Shown: piece by piece, positions 26,150 through 33,252 of the stretch
Layout: each line of letters begins with the position of its first letter
Numbering within the stretch: the stretch's first letter is position 1
Source of the DNA: an uncultured Eubacteriales bacterium
GTDB lineage: Bacteria > Bacillota > Clostridia > Oscillospirales > Oscillospiraceae
Assembly (NCBI GenBank): GCA_900551995.1
Contig: URXW01000005.1
Coordinates: forward strand, 1-63,211
DNA length: 63,211 nt
Direction: 5' to 3'
Program-made: the position numbers and the translations under genes
The notes under the pieces: generated by a model
What the model was told of the DNA's origin: nothing
Database searches by the model: none
The model's input: only the letters and a program-made list of their open reading frames with translations

Positions 26150-26646
26150 TGGAGAAGCTGAGGGAGGTACTGAAGAAATACCGCTTTGCCGCGCTGGTGG
26201 CGTTGGCGGGGATCGTGCTGATGGTGCTGCCGGGAGGGAAAAAGGACGGCGGCAGCGAGGAGAGCTGCGCGCAGGACGGGGGCTTTTCCCTTGAGGAGAC
26301 GGAGAAGCGCATGGCGGAGGTGCTGGGAAGCGTGGAAGGCGTGGGGAAGGTGCGGGTGATGCTGACGCTGCGGAGCGGAGAGACGCTGTCGCTGGCGGAG
26401 GACAGCAGCTCCGCGCTGGGCAGCGGCGGCGACGTGCGGCAGGACAGTCAGGTGCTGACGGTGAACCGGGGCAGCGGGAGGCAGGAGGTCGTGGTGACGA
26501 AGCGGATGTATCCCACGTACCAGGGCGCGGTGGTGGTCTGCCAGGGGGCGGGCAACAGCCGGGTGCGGCTGCAGGTGATGGAGACGGTGGCGGTGCTGAC
26601 GGGGCTGAGCAGCGAGAGGATCTCGGTAGTCCAATGGAAACAGTAA
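26146..26646 (+). CDS. spoIIIAG: Stage III sporulation protein AG
   Basis: 166 residues: one membrane span (about residues 15-31) and a soluble domain (EVEGVGKVRVMLTL-like core with V-type changes) that in Bacillus forms a large ring in the intermembrane space. It overlaps spoIIIAF by 4 bp. Confidence 0.93.
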   Translation: MMEKLREVLKKYRFAALVALAGIVLMVLPGGKKDGGSEESCAQDGGFSLEETEKRMAEVLGSVEGVGKVRVMLTLRSGETLSLAEDSSSALGSGGDVRQDSQVLTVNRGSGRQEVVVTKRMYPTYQGAVVVCQGAGNSRVRLQVMETVAVLTGLSSERISVVQWKQ

Positions 26647-26669
26647 CAATAAATGGGAGGAAGGACAGT

Positions 26670-27218
26670 ATGAAGCAGGTATGGAAGCGGCGCGCCGTGG
26701 CAGCGGCTGTGGTGGTACTGGTGGGGACGTCGGTGTATCTGAACTGGCGGTATGCCGGGAATGTGGAGGAAACCTCCAAGGTGCTGGGGCAGTCCACGCT
26801 GGTCAACGGACAGACCACGGAGGCACAGGCGGACACATCATCGGACGGCGGGGAGGATTATTTCTCCACGGCGCGGCTGAGCCGGAAGCAGGCACGGGAC
26901 ACCGCTATCAGTATGCTGGAGGACGCTAAGGGGGAGGAGAACGCCTCAGAGGAGGTGGCGAACGAGGCGTCGGAGACGCTGCAGGTGCTGGCGGGGTACA
27001 CGGTGGCGGAGACGCAGATCGAGAACCTCGTGGTGGCGAAGGGGTACGCCGACTGCGTCGCCTTCATGGGGGCGGATTCCATCAGCGTGGTGGTGTCGGC
27101 TCCCGACGGGCTGGAGGCGGAGGACGTGGCGAAGATCAAGGATATTGTCATCGCGGAGACGTCGTATAACGCGGGGCAGATCAAGATCATGGAGGCCGGA
27201 ACGGGCAAAGGAAAATAA
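26670..27218 (+). CDS. spoIIIAH: Stage III sporulation protein AH
   Basis: 182 residues: a single N-terminal membrane span then a YscJ/FliF-type ring-building domain that pairs with SpoIIQ from the forespore. ATG 26670 with GGGAGGAA upstream is preferred to an ATG at 26634 inside the end of spoIIIAG. It is the last gene of the operon; no strong terminator is seen before the asp23 promoter. Confidence 0.95.
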   Translation: MKQVWKRRAVAAAVVVLVGTSVYLNWRYAGNVEETSKVLGQSTLVNGQTTEAQADTSSDGGEDYFSTARLSRKQARDTAISMLEDAKGEENASEEVANEASETLQVLAGYTVAETQIENLVVAKGYADCVAFMGADSISVVVSAPDGLEAEDVAKIKDIVIAETSYNAGQIKIMEAGTGKGK

Positions 27219-27221
27219 GTG

Positions 27222-27250
27222 TTGTATTTTCGCGGGGAAAATGGTATAAT
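27222..27250 (+). promoter_or_regulatory. Sigma-A promoter of the asp23-nusB unit
   Basis: TTGTAT 27222-27227, 17-bp spacer, TATAAT 27245-27250 with TG extension. It begins 4 bp after the spoIIIAH stop. Confidence 0.8.
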
Positions 27251-27304
27251 TCTATACTGCAATCAAGCGACTACCAATGACAACTGTGAGGAGACTGACA
27301 GACC

Positions 27305-27664
27305 ATGGCTGAGAATAAGGAATATATGATCCATCAGGAGGAGAGCGGCAGCATCCATATCTCCGAGGACGTGATCGCGTCCATCGCCAGCACCACCGCT
27401 TTGGAGGTGGACGGCGTGAGCGCGCTGATGAGCGCAAATGTTTCCGATTTGATGGGCGGAAAAAAGATGACCTGCAAGGGTGTGAAGGTGGATCTGGACG
27501 GCGAGCAGATCGTCGTGGGCATCTTCATCGTGGTGCGCTACGGCTGCACCATCAGCGGTGTGGCAAAGAAGGTGCAGAGCAACGTGCATACGGCTCTGGA
27601 GGGCATGACCGGCTTTAAGGTCGCGGCGGTGAACGTCCACGTGGGCGGCATCAGCTTTAACTGA
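27305..27664 (+). CDS. Asp23/Gls24 family envelope stress response protein
   Basis: 119 residues of one Asp23/Gls24 (DUF322) domain: GSIHISEDVIASIASTTALEVDGV at the start and VKKVQSNVHTALEGMTG near the end. In Staphylococcus Asp23 sits at the membrane and affects envelope stress; in clostridia a copy usually precedes nusB, as here, and its function there is not known. A 54-bp leader separates promoter and start. Confidence 0.92.
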   Translation: MAENKEYMIHQEESGSIHISEDVIASIASTTALEVDGVSALMSANVSDLMGGKKMTCKGVKVDLDGEQIVVGIFIVVRYGCTISGVAKKVQSNVHTALEGMTGFKVAAVNVHVGGISFN

Positions 27665-27696
27665 GTTTTGGACGAGAGAGAAAAGGACGAACGACT

Positions 27697-28152
27697 ATGA
27701 CACGCAGCACCGCACGTGAGATCGCCATGCACTTGGCGTATCAGTTGAGCTTTACCGATCTGCCGGTGGAGGAATTTCTGGAGGAGCAGCTGGACGCGGA
27801 ACGCTTTGAGGAGCTGTCCGCAGAGGACGCACTGTACGCCGACAAGCCGAACGCCAAGCAGGAGGAGTATATCCGCCGGCTGGTGGGAGGCGTGGCCGAG
27901 CACGCCGCCGAGCTGGACGCGGACATTGAGAAGTACGCGAAGGGCTGGCGGTTCGAGCGCATTTCGCTGGTGGCCTCCGCCATTATGCGGGTCGCCATGT
28001 ACGAGATACTGTACATGGCGGACATTCCCCAAGGGGCTGCCATCAGTGAGGCGGTGGAGATCGCCAAGAAATACGAGACACCGGAGGTGGCGAAGTTCAT
28101 TAACGGTATCTTGGGCAGCTTCGCCCGGGGCGAGGTCAAGGAAAAGGACTAA
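27697..28152 (+). CDS. nusB: Transcription antitermination factor NusB
   Basis: 151 residues, all-helical, with the NusB hallmarks STAREIAMHLAYQ at the N-terminus and ERISLVASAIMRVAMYEILY mid-protein. It binds boxA RNA with NusE (S10) for rRNA antitermination. It lies 32 bp after asp23, followed by a terminator. Confidence 0.95.
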   Translation: MTRSTAREIAMHLAYQLSFTDLPVEEFLEEQLDAERFEELSAEDALYADKPNAKQEEYIRRLVGGVAEHAAELDADIEKYAKGWRFERISLVASAIMRVAMYEILYMADIPQGAAISEAVEIAKKYETPEVAKFINGILGSFARGEVKEKD

Positions 28153-28158
28153 CAGATA

Positions 28159-28186
28159 AAAGGCAGAGCCGAGGCTCTGCCTTTTC
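28159..28186 (+). terminator. Terminator after nusB
   Basis: 11-bp stem (28159-28169 / 28174-28184) with a 4-nt loop and a TTTT tail. Confidence 0.8.
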
Positions 28187-28256
28187 AGCATGGCGCAGCA
28201 CCTCTGCGCCGGGTTTTCCGGCGGAGGGCGCGCGGCGAAGGAAGGGAGGGACGGAC

Positions 28257-29462
28257 TTGGAAGGGAGATACGTGTTCACCGTATCGGAGCTGAACCAGTT
28301 CATTAAGGATCTGTTGGACAATGTGCCGCCTTTGCAGGAGGTGCTGCTGCGGGGAGAGGTGTCCAACTATAAGGTGTATCCCTCCGGGCACCACTATTTT
28401 ACGCTGAAGGACAGCCAGTGCAGCCTGAAGTGCGTGATGTTCAAGAGCAGCGCCATGCGCCTGCGCTTCCGTCCGGAGAACGGGATGCAGGTCATCGCCG
28501 CAGGGCGCGTCAGCGTCTATCCCCGGGACGGGGCGTACCAGCTGTACTGCACGTCCCTGACGCCGGAGGGGGCGGGGGATCTGAGCGTCGCCTTCGAGCA
28601 GCTGAAGGAGAAGCTGCGGAAGGAGGGGCTTTTCGACGAGGGGCACAAAAAGCCGCTGCCGAAATACCCGCGCCGCATCGCCATCGTCACGTCCCCGGCA
28701 GGGGCGGCGGTGCACGACATGATCCGGATACTGCGGAGGCGGTATCCCATCGCGAAGGTGCTGCTTCTGCCGGTGCGGGTCCAGGGGACGGAGGCCCCGG
28801 CGGAGATCGCAGGCGCAATACGGTACGCGGATCGCCACAAGCTGGCGGACGTGCTCATTACCGGGCGCGGCGGCGGGTCGCTGGAGGATCTGTGGGCGTT
28901 CAACGACGAGCGGGTGGCGCGCGCCATCTATGAAGCGGAGGTACCGGTCATCTCGGCGGTGGGGCACGAGCCGGACGTCGCCATCAGCGACTTTGTCGCC
29001 GACCGGAGGGCGTCCACGCCGTCTAACGCGGCGGAGATCGCCGTGCCGGACATGGCGGAGCTGCTGCGGACGCTGGGAGGTATGGAGCAGCGGATGCAGC
29101 AGGGGACACAGCGGTGCATCGGCTATCGCCGGGAGCGGCTGGAAGCACTGGCGGAAAAGCGAGTGTTGACGGAGCCGACGGCGTATTTGGAGGATCGGCG
29201 GCAGGACATCGACCATCTGACCCACCGGCTGTGCGCCGGGATGCGCTCCGCGTCCGGACACGCGGCGCAGCGGTTCGGCGCACTGGCCGCCGCTCTGGAC
29301 GCGCTGAGTCCCCTGAAGGTGCTGGGGCGGGGCTACGCGCTGGCACAGACGGAGGACGGGACGGTGCTGCGAAGCTCCGGGCAGGTGAATACAGGGGACA
29401 GGGTACACGTCCGGCTGAGTAATGGCGGCATCGTGTGCGAAGTGCGGGAAAAGGAGACGTAA
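28257..29462 (+). CDS. xseA: Exodeoxyribonuclease VII large subunit
   Basis: 401 residues. The N-terminal OB-fold (VSELNQFIKDLL, GEVSNYK) is followed by the catalytic domain with IAIVTSPAGAAVHDM and ITGRGGGSLEDLWAFND, and GHEPDVAISDFVADRRASTP. It degrades single-stranded DNA with XseB. TTG 28257 is the start; GGGAGG is upstream. First of xseA-xseB-ispA, with no clear promoter identified in the 70 bp after the nusB terminator. Confidence 0.96.
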   Translation: MEGRYVFTVSELNQFIKDLLDNVPPLQEVLLRGEVSNYKVYPSGHHYFTLKDSQCSLKCVMFKSSAMRLRFRPENGMQVIAAGRVSVYPRDGAYQLYCTSLTPEGAGDLSVAFEQLKEKLRKEGLFDEGHKKPLPKYPRRIAIVTSPAGAAVHDMIRILRRRYPIAKVLLLPVRVQGTEAPAEIAGAIRYADRHKLADVLITGRGGGSLEDLWAFNDERVARAIYEAEVPVISAVGHEPDVAISDFVADRRASTPSNAAEIAVPDMAELLRTLGGMEQRMQQGTQRCIGYRRERLEALAEKRVLTEPTAYLEDRRQDIDHLTHRLCAGMRSASGHAAQRFGALAAALDALSPLKVLGRGYALAQTEDGTVLRSSGQVNTGDRVHVRLSNGGIVCEVREKET

Positions 29463-29463
29463 A

Positions 29464-29694
29464 ATGGCGGCGAAAAAGACATTTGAGGAGAATATGGCGC
29501 GGCTGGAGGAGATCGTGGCACGGCTGGAAAAGGGCGACGCTGCGCTGGGGGACAGCATGACGCTGTTTGAGGAGGGCACGAAGCTGGTGAATCTGTGCCG
29601 CAAGGAGCTGGACACCGCCGAGCAGAAGGTGGTCAAGCTGTCCAAGGGTGCGGACGGAGAGCCGGTGGAGGGCACCTTCGCCGTGGAGGAGTGA
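29464..29694 (+). CDS. xseB: Exodeoxyribonuclease VII small subunit
   Basis: 76 residues, the typical size, with the family core FEENMARLEEIVARLEKGD and LFEEGTKLVN. It starts at ATG 29464, one base after the xseA stop; the longer reading from 29422 lies inside xseA. It forms the helical arms of the ExoVII complex. Confidence 0.95.
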   Translation: MAAKKTFEENMARLEEIVARLEKGDAALGDSMTLFEEGTKLVNLCRKELDTAEQKVVKLSKGADGEPVEGTFAVEE

Positions 29695-29699
29695 GCGGG

Positions 29700-30569
29700 A
29701 TGGAGTACGAAAGACAGTATGAGCAGTACCGCAGTGCGGTGGAGACGTATCTGGAGGGGTTGTTCGCAGGCAGCGCGCCCTACGGGCGGCTGTACGAAGC
29801 CATGCGGTACAGCATTTTGACGGGCGGCAAGCGGATACGGCCGGTGCTGACGCTGGAATTTGCGCGGCTGGGCGGGTTGGACTGGCATTTGGCACTGCCC
29901 TTTGCCTGCGCGCTGGAGCTGGTGCACAACTATTCGCTGATCCACGATGACCTGCCCTGTATGGACGACGACGACCTGCGGCGGGGAAAGCCCACCAACC
30001 ATAAGGTATACGGCGAGACGCTGGCGATACTGGCAGGCGACGCCTTGCAGCCGGAGGCGTTCCGGCTGATCGCGCAGGCTCCCGGTCTGGACGCGGAGAG
30101 ACGCATCGCGGCGGTGGAGGTGCTGTCCAAGGCGGCGGGAGCCGACGGCATGGTGGGCGGTCAGGTGCTGGACACGGTATGCGACGTGTCCGACGAGGCG
30201 GGGCTGACGCAGCTGAACCGGCTCAAGACCTGCGCCATGATCTCCGCCGCGGCGGAGCTGGGCTGTGTCGCCGCCGGGATGGACGAGGAAAAGCGGCGGC
30301 AGGCGCGGCAGTTCGGCGACGGGCTGGGGCTGGCGTTCCAGCTCCGGGACGACATACTGGACGTGACCGGCAGCGTGGAGGTGTTCGGCAAGCCCATCGG
30401 CTCCGACAAGGAGGAGGGGAAGGCGACCTTCGTGGATCTCAAGGGTTTGGAGGGCTGCCAGCAGGAGGTGGAGGCGCAGACGGCGCGTGCCAAGGCGGCG
30501 ATATGCCGCTGGGAGGACAACGGATTCCTGCTGGAGCTGGCAGATCGGATGGTAAAGCGTGTAAAGTGA
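29700..30569 (+). CDS. ispA: Farnesyl/geranyl diphosphate synthase
   Basis: 289 residues, a trans-prenyl transferase. Both aspartate-rich motifs are present: DDLPCMDDDD (about residues 82-91) and LRDDILD (about 215-221), along with GGKRIRP near residue 42. It makes the C15 or C20 precursor for quinones and undecaprenyl phosphate. The xseA-xseB-ispA order is conserved in Firmicutes. Exact chain length cannot be told from sequence. Confidence 0.94.
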   Translation: MEYERQYEQYRSAVETYLEGLFAGSAPYGRLYEAMRYSILTGGKRIRPVLTLEFARLGGLDWHLALPFACALELVHNYSLIHDDLPCMDDDDLRRGKPTNHKVYGETLAILAGDALQPEAFRLIAQAPGLDAERRIAAVEVLSKAAGADGMVGGQVLDTVCDVSDEAGLTQLNRLKTCAMISAAAELGCVAAGMDEEKRRQARQFGDGLGLAFQLRDDILDVTGSVEVFGKPIGSDKEEGKATFVDLKGLEGCQQEVEAQTARAKAAICRWEDNGFLLELADRMVKRVK

Positions 30570-30593
30570 TAACGCATTACAGATATTGCAAAG

Positions 30594-30625
30594 CAACGCC
30601 CTGCGCCGATTGGCGCAGGGCGTTG
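30594..30625. terminator. Shared terminator between ispA and nth
   Basis: Perfect 14-bp stem (30594-30607 / 30612-30625) between two convergent genes. T-runs are weak on both sides, but the hairpin is very stable. Confidence 0.7.
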
Positions 30626-30629
30626 GTAC

Positions 30630-31268
30630 TTATTCTGCTGCGGTGCCGTAGTCGCAGAGGGGACGCAGGGGGCAGCGGTCACACGCGGGCTTTCGCGCCA
30701 TGCAGAGTGCTCTGCCGTGGAGCACCATGCGGTGGCAGAAGTCGTTGGCTTCCTCCGGCGGCAGGGCGGCGCGAAGCTGCCGCTCCACCTTGAGGGGGTC
30801 CTTGCTGCCGTCGGTGATGCCGAGGCGGCCGGTGATGCGGATGCAGTGGGTGTCGCACACGTAGCCGTCCTTGCCGTAGACATCGCCGAGGATGAGGTTG
30901 GCGGTCTTGCGCCCGACGCCGGGGAGGGACAGAAGGTCGTCCATGGTGTCGGGCACCCTGCCGCCGAAGCGTTCCAGCAGCTGCTGCGCCGAGGAGACGA
31001 TGTCACGCGCCTTGGCGCGCCAGAAGCCGCAGGACTGGACGTAGGTGCCTACCTCGTCCACGTCGGCGCGGGCGAAGTCCTCCAAGGTGGGGTAACGGGC
31101 GAAGAGGGCAGGGGTGACGAGGTTCACCCGTGCGTCGGTGCATTGAGCCGCCAGCCGGACGGAGAACAGCAGTTCGTAATCCTTGCCGTAGTCCAGAGAG
31201 CAGGCGGCATCGGGGTAGAGTTCTTTTAACGCCGCGATGATGGCGGCGGTCTGTGCTTTCGTTTTCAT
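30630..31268 (-). CDS. nth: Endonuclease III
   Basis: 212 residues. A DNA glycosylase/AP lyase for oxidised pyrimidines. The helix-hairpin-helix LLSLPGVGRKTANLIL contains the catalytic lysine, VCDTHCIRITGRLG the catalytic aspartate, and the C-terminal CMARKPACDRCPLRPLC is the 4Fe-4S loop (C-x6-C-x2-C-x5-C). It is a single gene divergent from rarA, with both promoters in the roughly 100 bp between them. Confidence 0.97.
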   Translation of the reverse strand: MKTKAQTAAIIAALKELYPDAACSLDYGKDYELLFSVRLAAQCTDARVNLVTPALFARYPTLEDFARADVDEVGTYVQSCGFWRAKARDIVSSAQQLLERFGGRVPDTMDDLLSLPGVGRKTANLILGDVYGKDGYVCDTHCIRITGRLGITDGSKDPLKVERQLRAALPPEEANDFCHRMVLHGRALCMARKPACDRCPLRPLCDYGTAAE

Positions 31269-31300
31269 GTGGTATCACCTCGCGACTATTGTAACAGAGG

Positions 31301-31329
31301 TTGCAGAAAAAGGCAATCTGTGCTATACT
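31301..31329 (+). promoter_or_regulatory. Sigma-A promoter of rarA
   Basis: TTGCAG 31301-31306, 17-bp spacer, TATACT 31324-31329 with TGC extension. Confidence 0.78.
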
Positions 31330-31365
31330 ATATCGCGAGATTTTCAACGGGAGGAGGCGGGTGAC

Positions 31366-32628
31366 GTGCGGCCGCTGGCAGACGAGATACGACCCCAGAC
31401 GCTGGACGAGGTGGCGGGGCAGAGGCACCTGCTGGGTGAGGGCGCGCTGCTGCGCCGGCTCATCGAGAATGGGGCGGACACGAACCTGATCTTCTACGGG
31501 CCCTCCGGGACGGGAAAGACCACGGTGGCGAACATCATCGCCAAACGGGCGGAGAAAACACTGTATACGCTGAACGCCACCACCGCGTCTTTGCAGGACG
31601 TGAAGAACGTGATGGCGGATGTGGGCACCATGATGGCTCCCAACGGGGTGCTGCTGTATCTGGACGAGATACAGTATTTCAACAAGAAGCAGCAGCAGAG
31701 CCTGCTGGAATTCTTGGAGAACGGGAAGATCACGCTGATCGCGTCCACCACGGAGAATCCGTATTTTTACATCTACAACGCGCTGCTGTCCCGCAGCACG
31801 GTGTTTGAGTTCAAGCCGCTTTCGGTGGAGGACACCATCCCGGCGGTGGAGCGGGCACTGCGGATCGAGCAGGAGCGGAGCACGCTGCCCTTCTCGTGGG
31901 CGGAGGACGTGCCGCGGACGGTCGCCGCCGGGTGCGGCGGAGATGTACGCAAGGCGGTCAACGCCGTGGAGCTGCTGTATCGGTCGGCAAAGCCGGTGGG
32001 CGGCGGGCTGCACGTGACAAGGGAGGACGCTTTACAGCTTAGTCAGTGCAGCGCGATGCGGTACGACAAGGAGGGGGACGACCACTTCGACCTGCTGTCC
32101 GCGCTGCATAAGTCGGTGCGGGGCTCCGACCCGGACGCGGCGGTGTACTATCTGGGCAGGCTGCTGGTGGCGGGGGATCTGATCGCGCCGTGCAGACGGC
32201 TGCTGTGCATCGCGGCGGAGGACGTGGGGCTGGCGTACCCGCAGGCGATCACGGTGGTGAAAAGCTGCGTGGACGCGGCGTTGCAGCTGGGGCTGCCGGA
32301 GGCGAGGCTGCCTCTGGCGGAGGCGGCGGTGCTGCTGGCGACCGCGCCGAAATCCAACAGCGCGCATGACGCCATTAACGCCGCCATGGAGGACATTCGG
32401 CGCGGCGCGGTGGGGGACATACCGCGGCATTTGAAGAATGTGCACGCCGACAGCGCGGGGGCGGAAAAGGCGGCGGCGTATAAGTATCCTCACAGCTACC
32501 CGGATCACTATGTGAAGCAGCGGTATCTGCCGGAGTCCCTGGGCGAGCGGACGTACTATCAGTACGGGGAGAACAAGACGGAGCAGGCCGCCAAGCGGTA
32601 TTGGGACGACATTAAGGGGAAGCATTGA
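31366..32628 (+). CDS. rarA: Replication-associated recombination protein RarA (MgsA)
   Basis: 420 residues, an AAA+ ATPase related to clamp loaders that acts at stalled forks. The N-terminal LADEIRPQTLDEVAGQRHLLG, Walker A GPSGTGKTT (about residues 43-51), Walker B LYLDEIQYFN and the late YKYPHSYPDHYVKQRYLPESL block are typical. GTG 31366 with GGGAGGAGG upstream is the start; an earlier in-frame ATG at 31237 overlaps nth and precedes the promoter. Confidence 0.95.
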   Translation: MRPLADEIRPQTLDEVAGQRHLLGEGALLRRLIENGADTNLIFYGPSGTGKTTVANIIAKRAEKTLYTLNATTASLQDVKNVMADVGTMMAPNGVLLYLDEIQYFNKKQQQSLLEFLENGKITLIASTTENPYFYIYNALLSRSTVFEFKPLSVEDTIPAVERALRIEQERSTLPFSWAEDVPRTVAAGCGGDVRKAVNAVELLYRSAKPVGGGLHVTREDALQLSQCSAMRYDKEGDDHFDLLSALHKSVRGSDPDAAVYYLGRLLVAGDLIAPCRRLLCIAAEDVGLAYPQAITVVKSCVDAALQLGLPEARLPLAEAAVLLATAPKSNSAHDAINAAMEDIRRGAVGDIPRHLKNVHADSAGAEKAAAYKYPHSYPDHYVKQRYLPESLGERTYYQYGENKTEQAAKRYWDDIKGKH

Positions 32629-32629
32629 T

Positions 32630-32821
32630 ATGGATCTACATCTGAATGATATTCTGGAATTGAAGAAGGAGCATCCCTGCGGCAGCAAGCGTTGGCAGGT
32701 GCTGCGGGTGGGGATGGATATTAAGCTGAAGTGCTTGGGCTGCGGTCACGAGGTCATGCAGCCGAGGCGGAAAATCGAAAAAATGATACGGCGCGTGGCG
32801 TCGGGGGAGGAGATGGAATGA
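32630..32821 (+). CDS. DUF951 family protein
   Basis: 63 residues. It has the DUF951 pattern (KKEHPCGSKRWQVLRVGMDIKLKCLGCGHEVMQ split over three conserved blocks), with three cysteines that could bind zinc. Its function is unknown. One base separates it from rarA and its stop overlaps the next ATG. Confidence 0.88.
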   Translation: MDLHLNDILELKKEHPCGSKRWQVLRVGMDIKLKCLGCGHEVMQPRRKIEKMIRRVASGEEME

Positions 32822-32916
32822 GACCGAAATGGACGAGATACTTTGCCATGGGGATCGCCCTGCTGCTGGCGATCGTGATGGCGGTTTCGCTGGTGCTGCC
32901 GTACATCGGACTGTGA
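32818..32916 (+). CDS. 32-residue single-span membrane protein
   Basis: Starts at ATG 32818, overlapping the DUF951 stop (ATGA). A basic N-terminus (MRPKWTR) is followed by one strongly hydrophobic span. Ribosome site GGGGGAGGAG lies 7-16 bases before the start. No family was recognised. It is kept because of the coupling, the ribosome site and the clear membrane-protein composition. Confidence 0.6.
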   Translation: MRPKWTRYFAMGIALLLAIVMAVSLVLPYIGL

Positions 32917-32923
32917 GGCGGCG

Positions 32924-33211
32924 ATGAAGCACTGCATTATCGCCAAGTTCACGGCAGACGCCTATGAGCGGCGGCAGGAGCTGCTGGTGCGGATCGGGGA
33001 GATATTCGCCGACGCTGTAACGATCCCCGGCGTACACGGCGCGGAGGTGCTGCCCAACTGCGTGGCGCGGAGCAACCGGTATGATGTGATGATCGTGCTG
33101 GATATGGAGAAGGACGCGCTGGCGTTGTATGACGAGTCGGAGATGCACCACCGGTGGAAGGACGAATTTTCACCGCTGTTGGAGAAAAAAGCCATTTTCG
33201 ACCATGAGTGA
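32924..33211 (+). CDS. Dabb (stress-responsive A/B barrel) domain protein
   Basis: 95 residues, the size of a single Dabb barrel: MKHCIIAKFTADA strand, a helix, VTIPGVHGAEVLPN, RYDVMIVLDMEKDALALY and a final HHRWKDEFSPLLE helix. The role is unknown; family members include small oligomeric proteins of secondary metabolism and stress. It is the last gene of the rarA unit, followed by a terminator. Confidence 0.85.
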   Translation: MKHCIIAKFTADAYERRQELLVRIGEIFADAVTIPGVHGAEVLPNCVARSNRYDVMIVLDMEKDALALYDESEMHHRWKDEFSPLLEKKAIFDHE

Positions 33212-33212
33212 A

Positions 33213-33252
33213 AAAAACAAGTCTCAGGCTTCATGCCTGAGACTTGTTTTTT
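33213..33252. terminator. Bidirectional terminator
   Basis: 17-18-bp stem (33213-33229 / 33235-33252) with A/T tails on both sides, shared by the rarA unit and the convergent MMPL-GLUG unit. It overlaps the last codon of the latter. Confidence 0.92.

Noticed and set aside
25058..26836. 592-codon minus-strand frame opposite spoIIIAE-AH
   Set aside because: Pro/Ser/Arg-rich antisense frame; the spoIIIA genes are intact on the other strand.
28185..30596. 803-codon minus-strand frame opposite xseA-xseB-ispA
   Set aside because: Antisense of three well-identified genes; His/Gln/Arg-rich with no family match.
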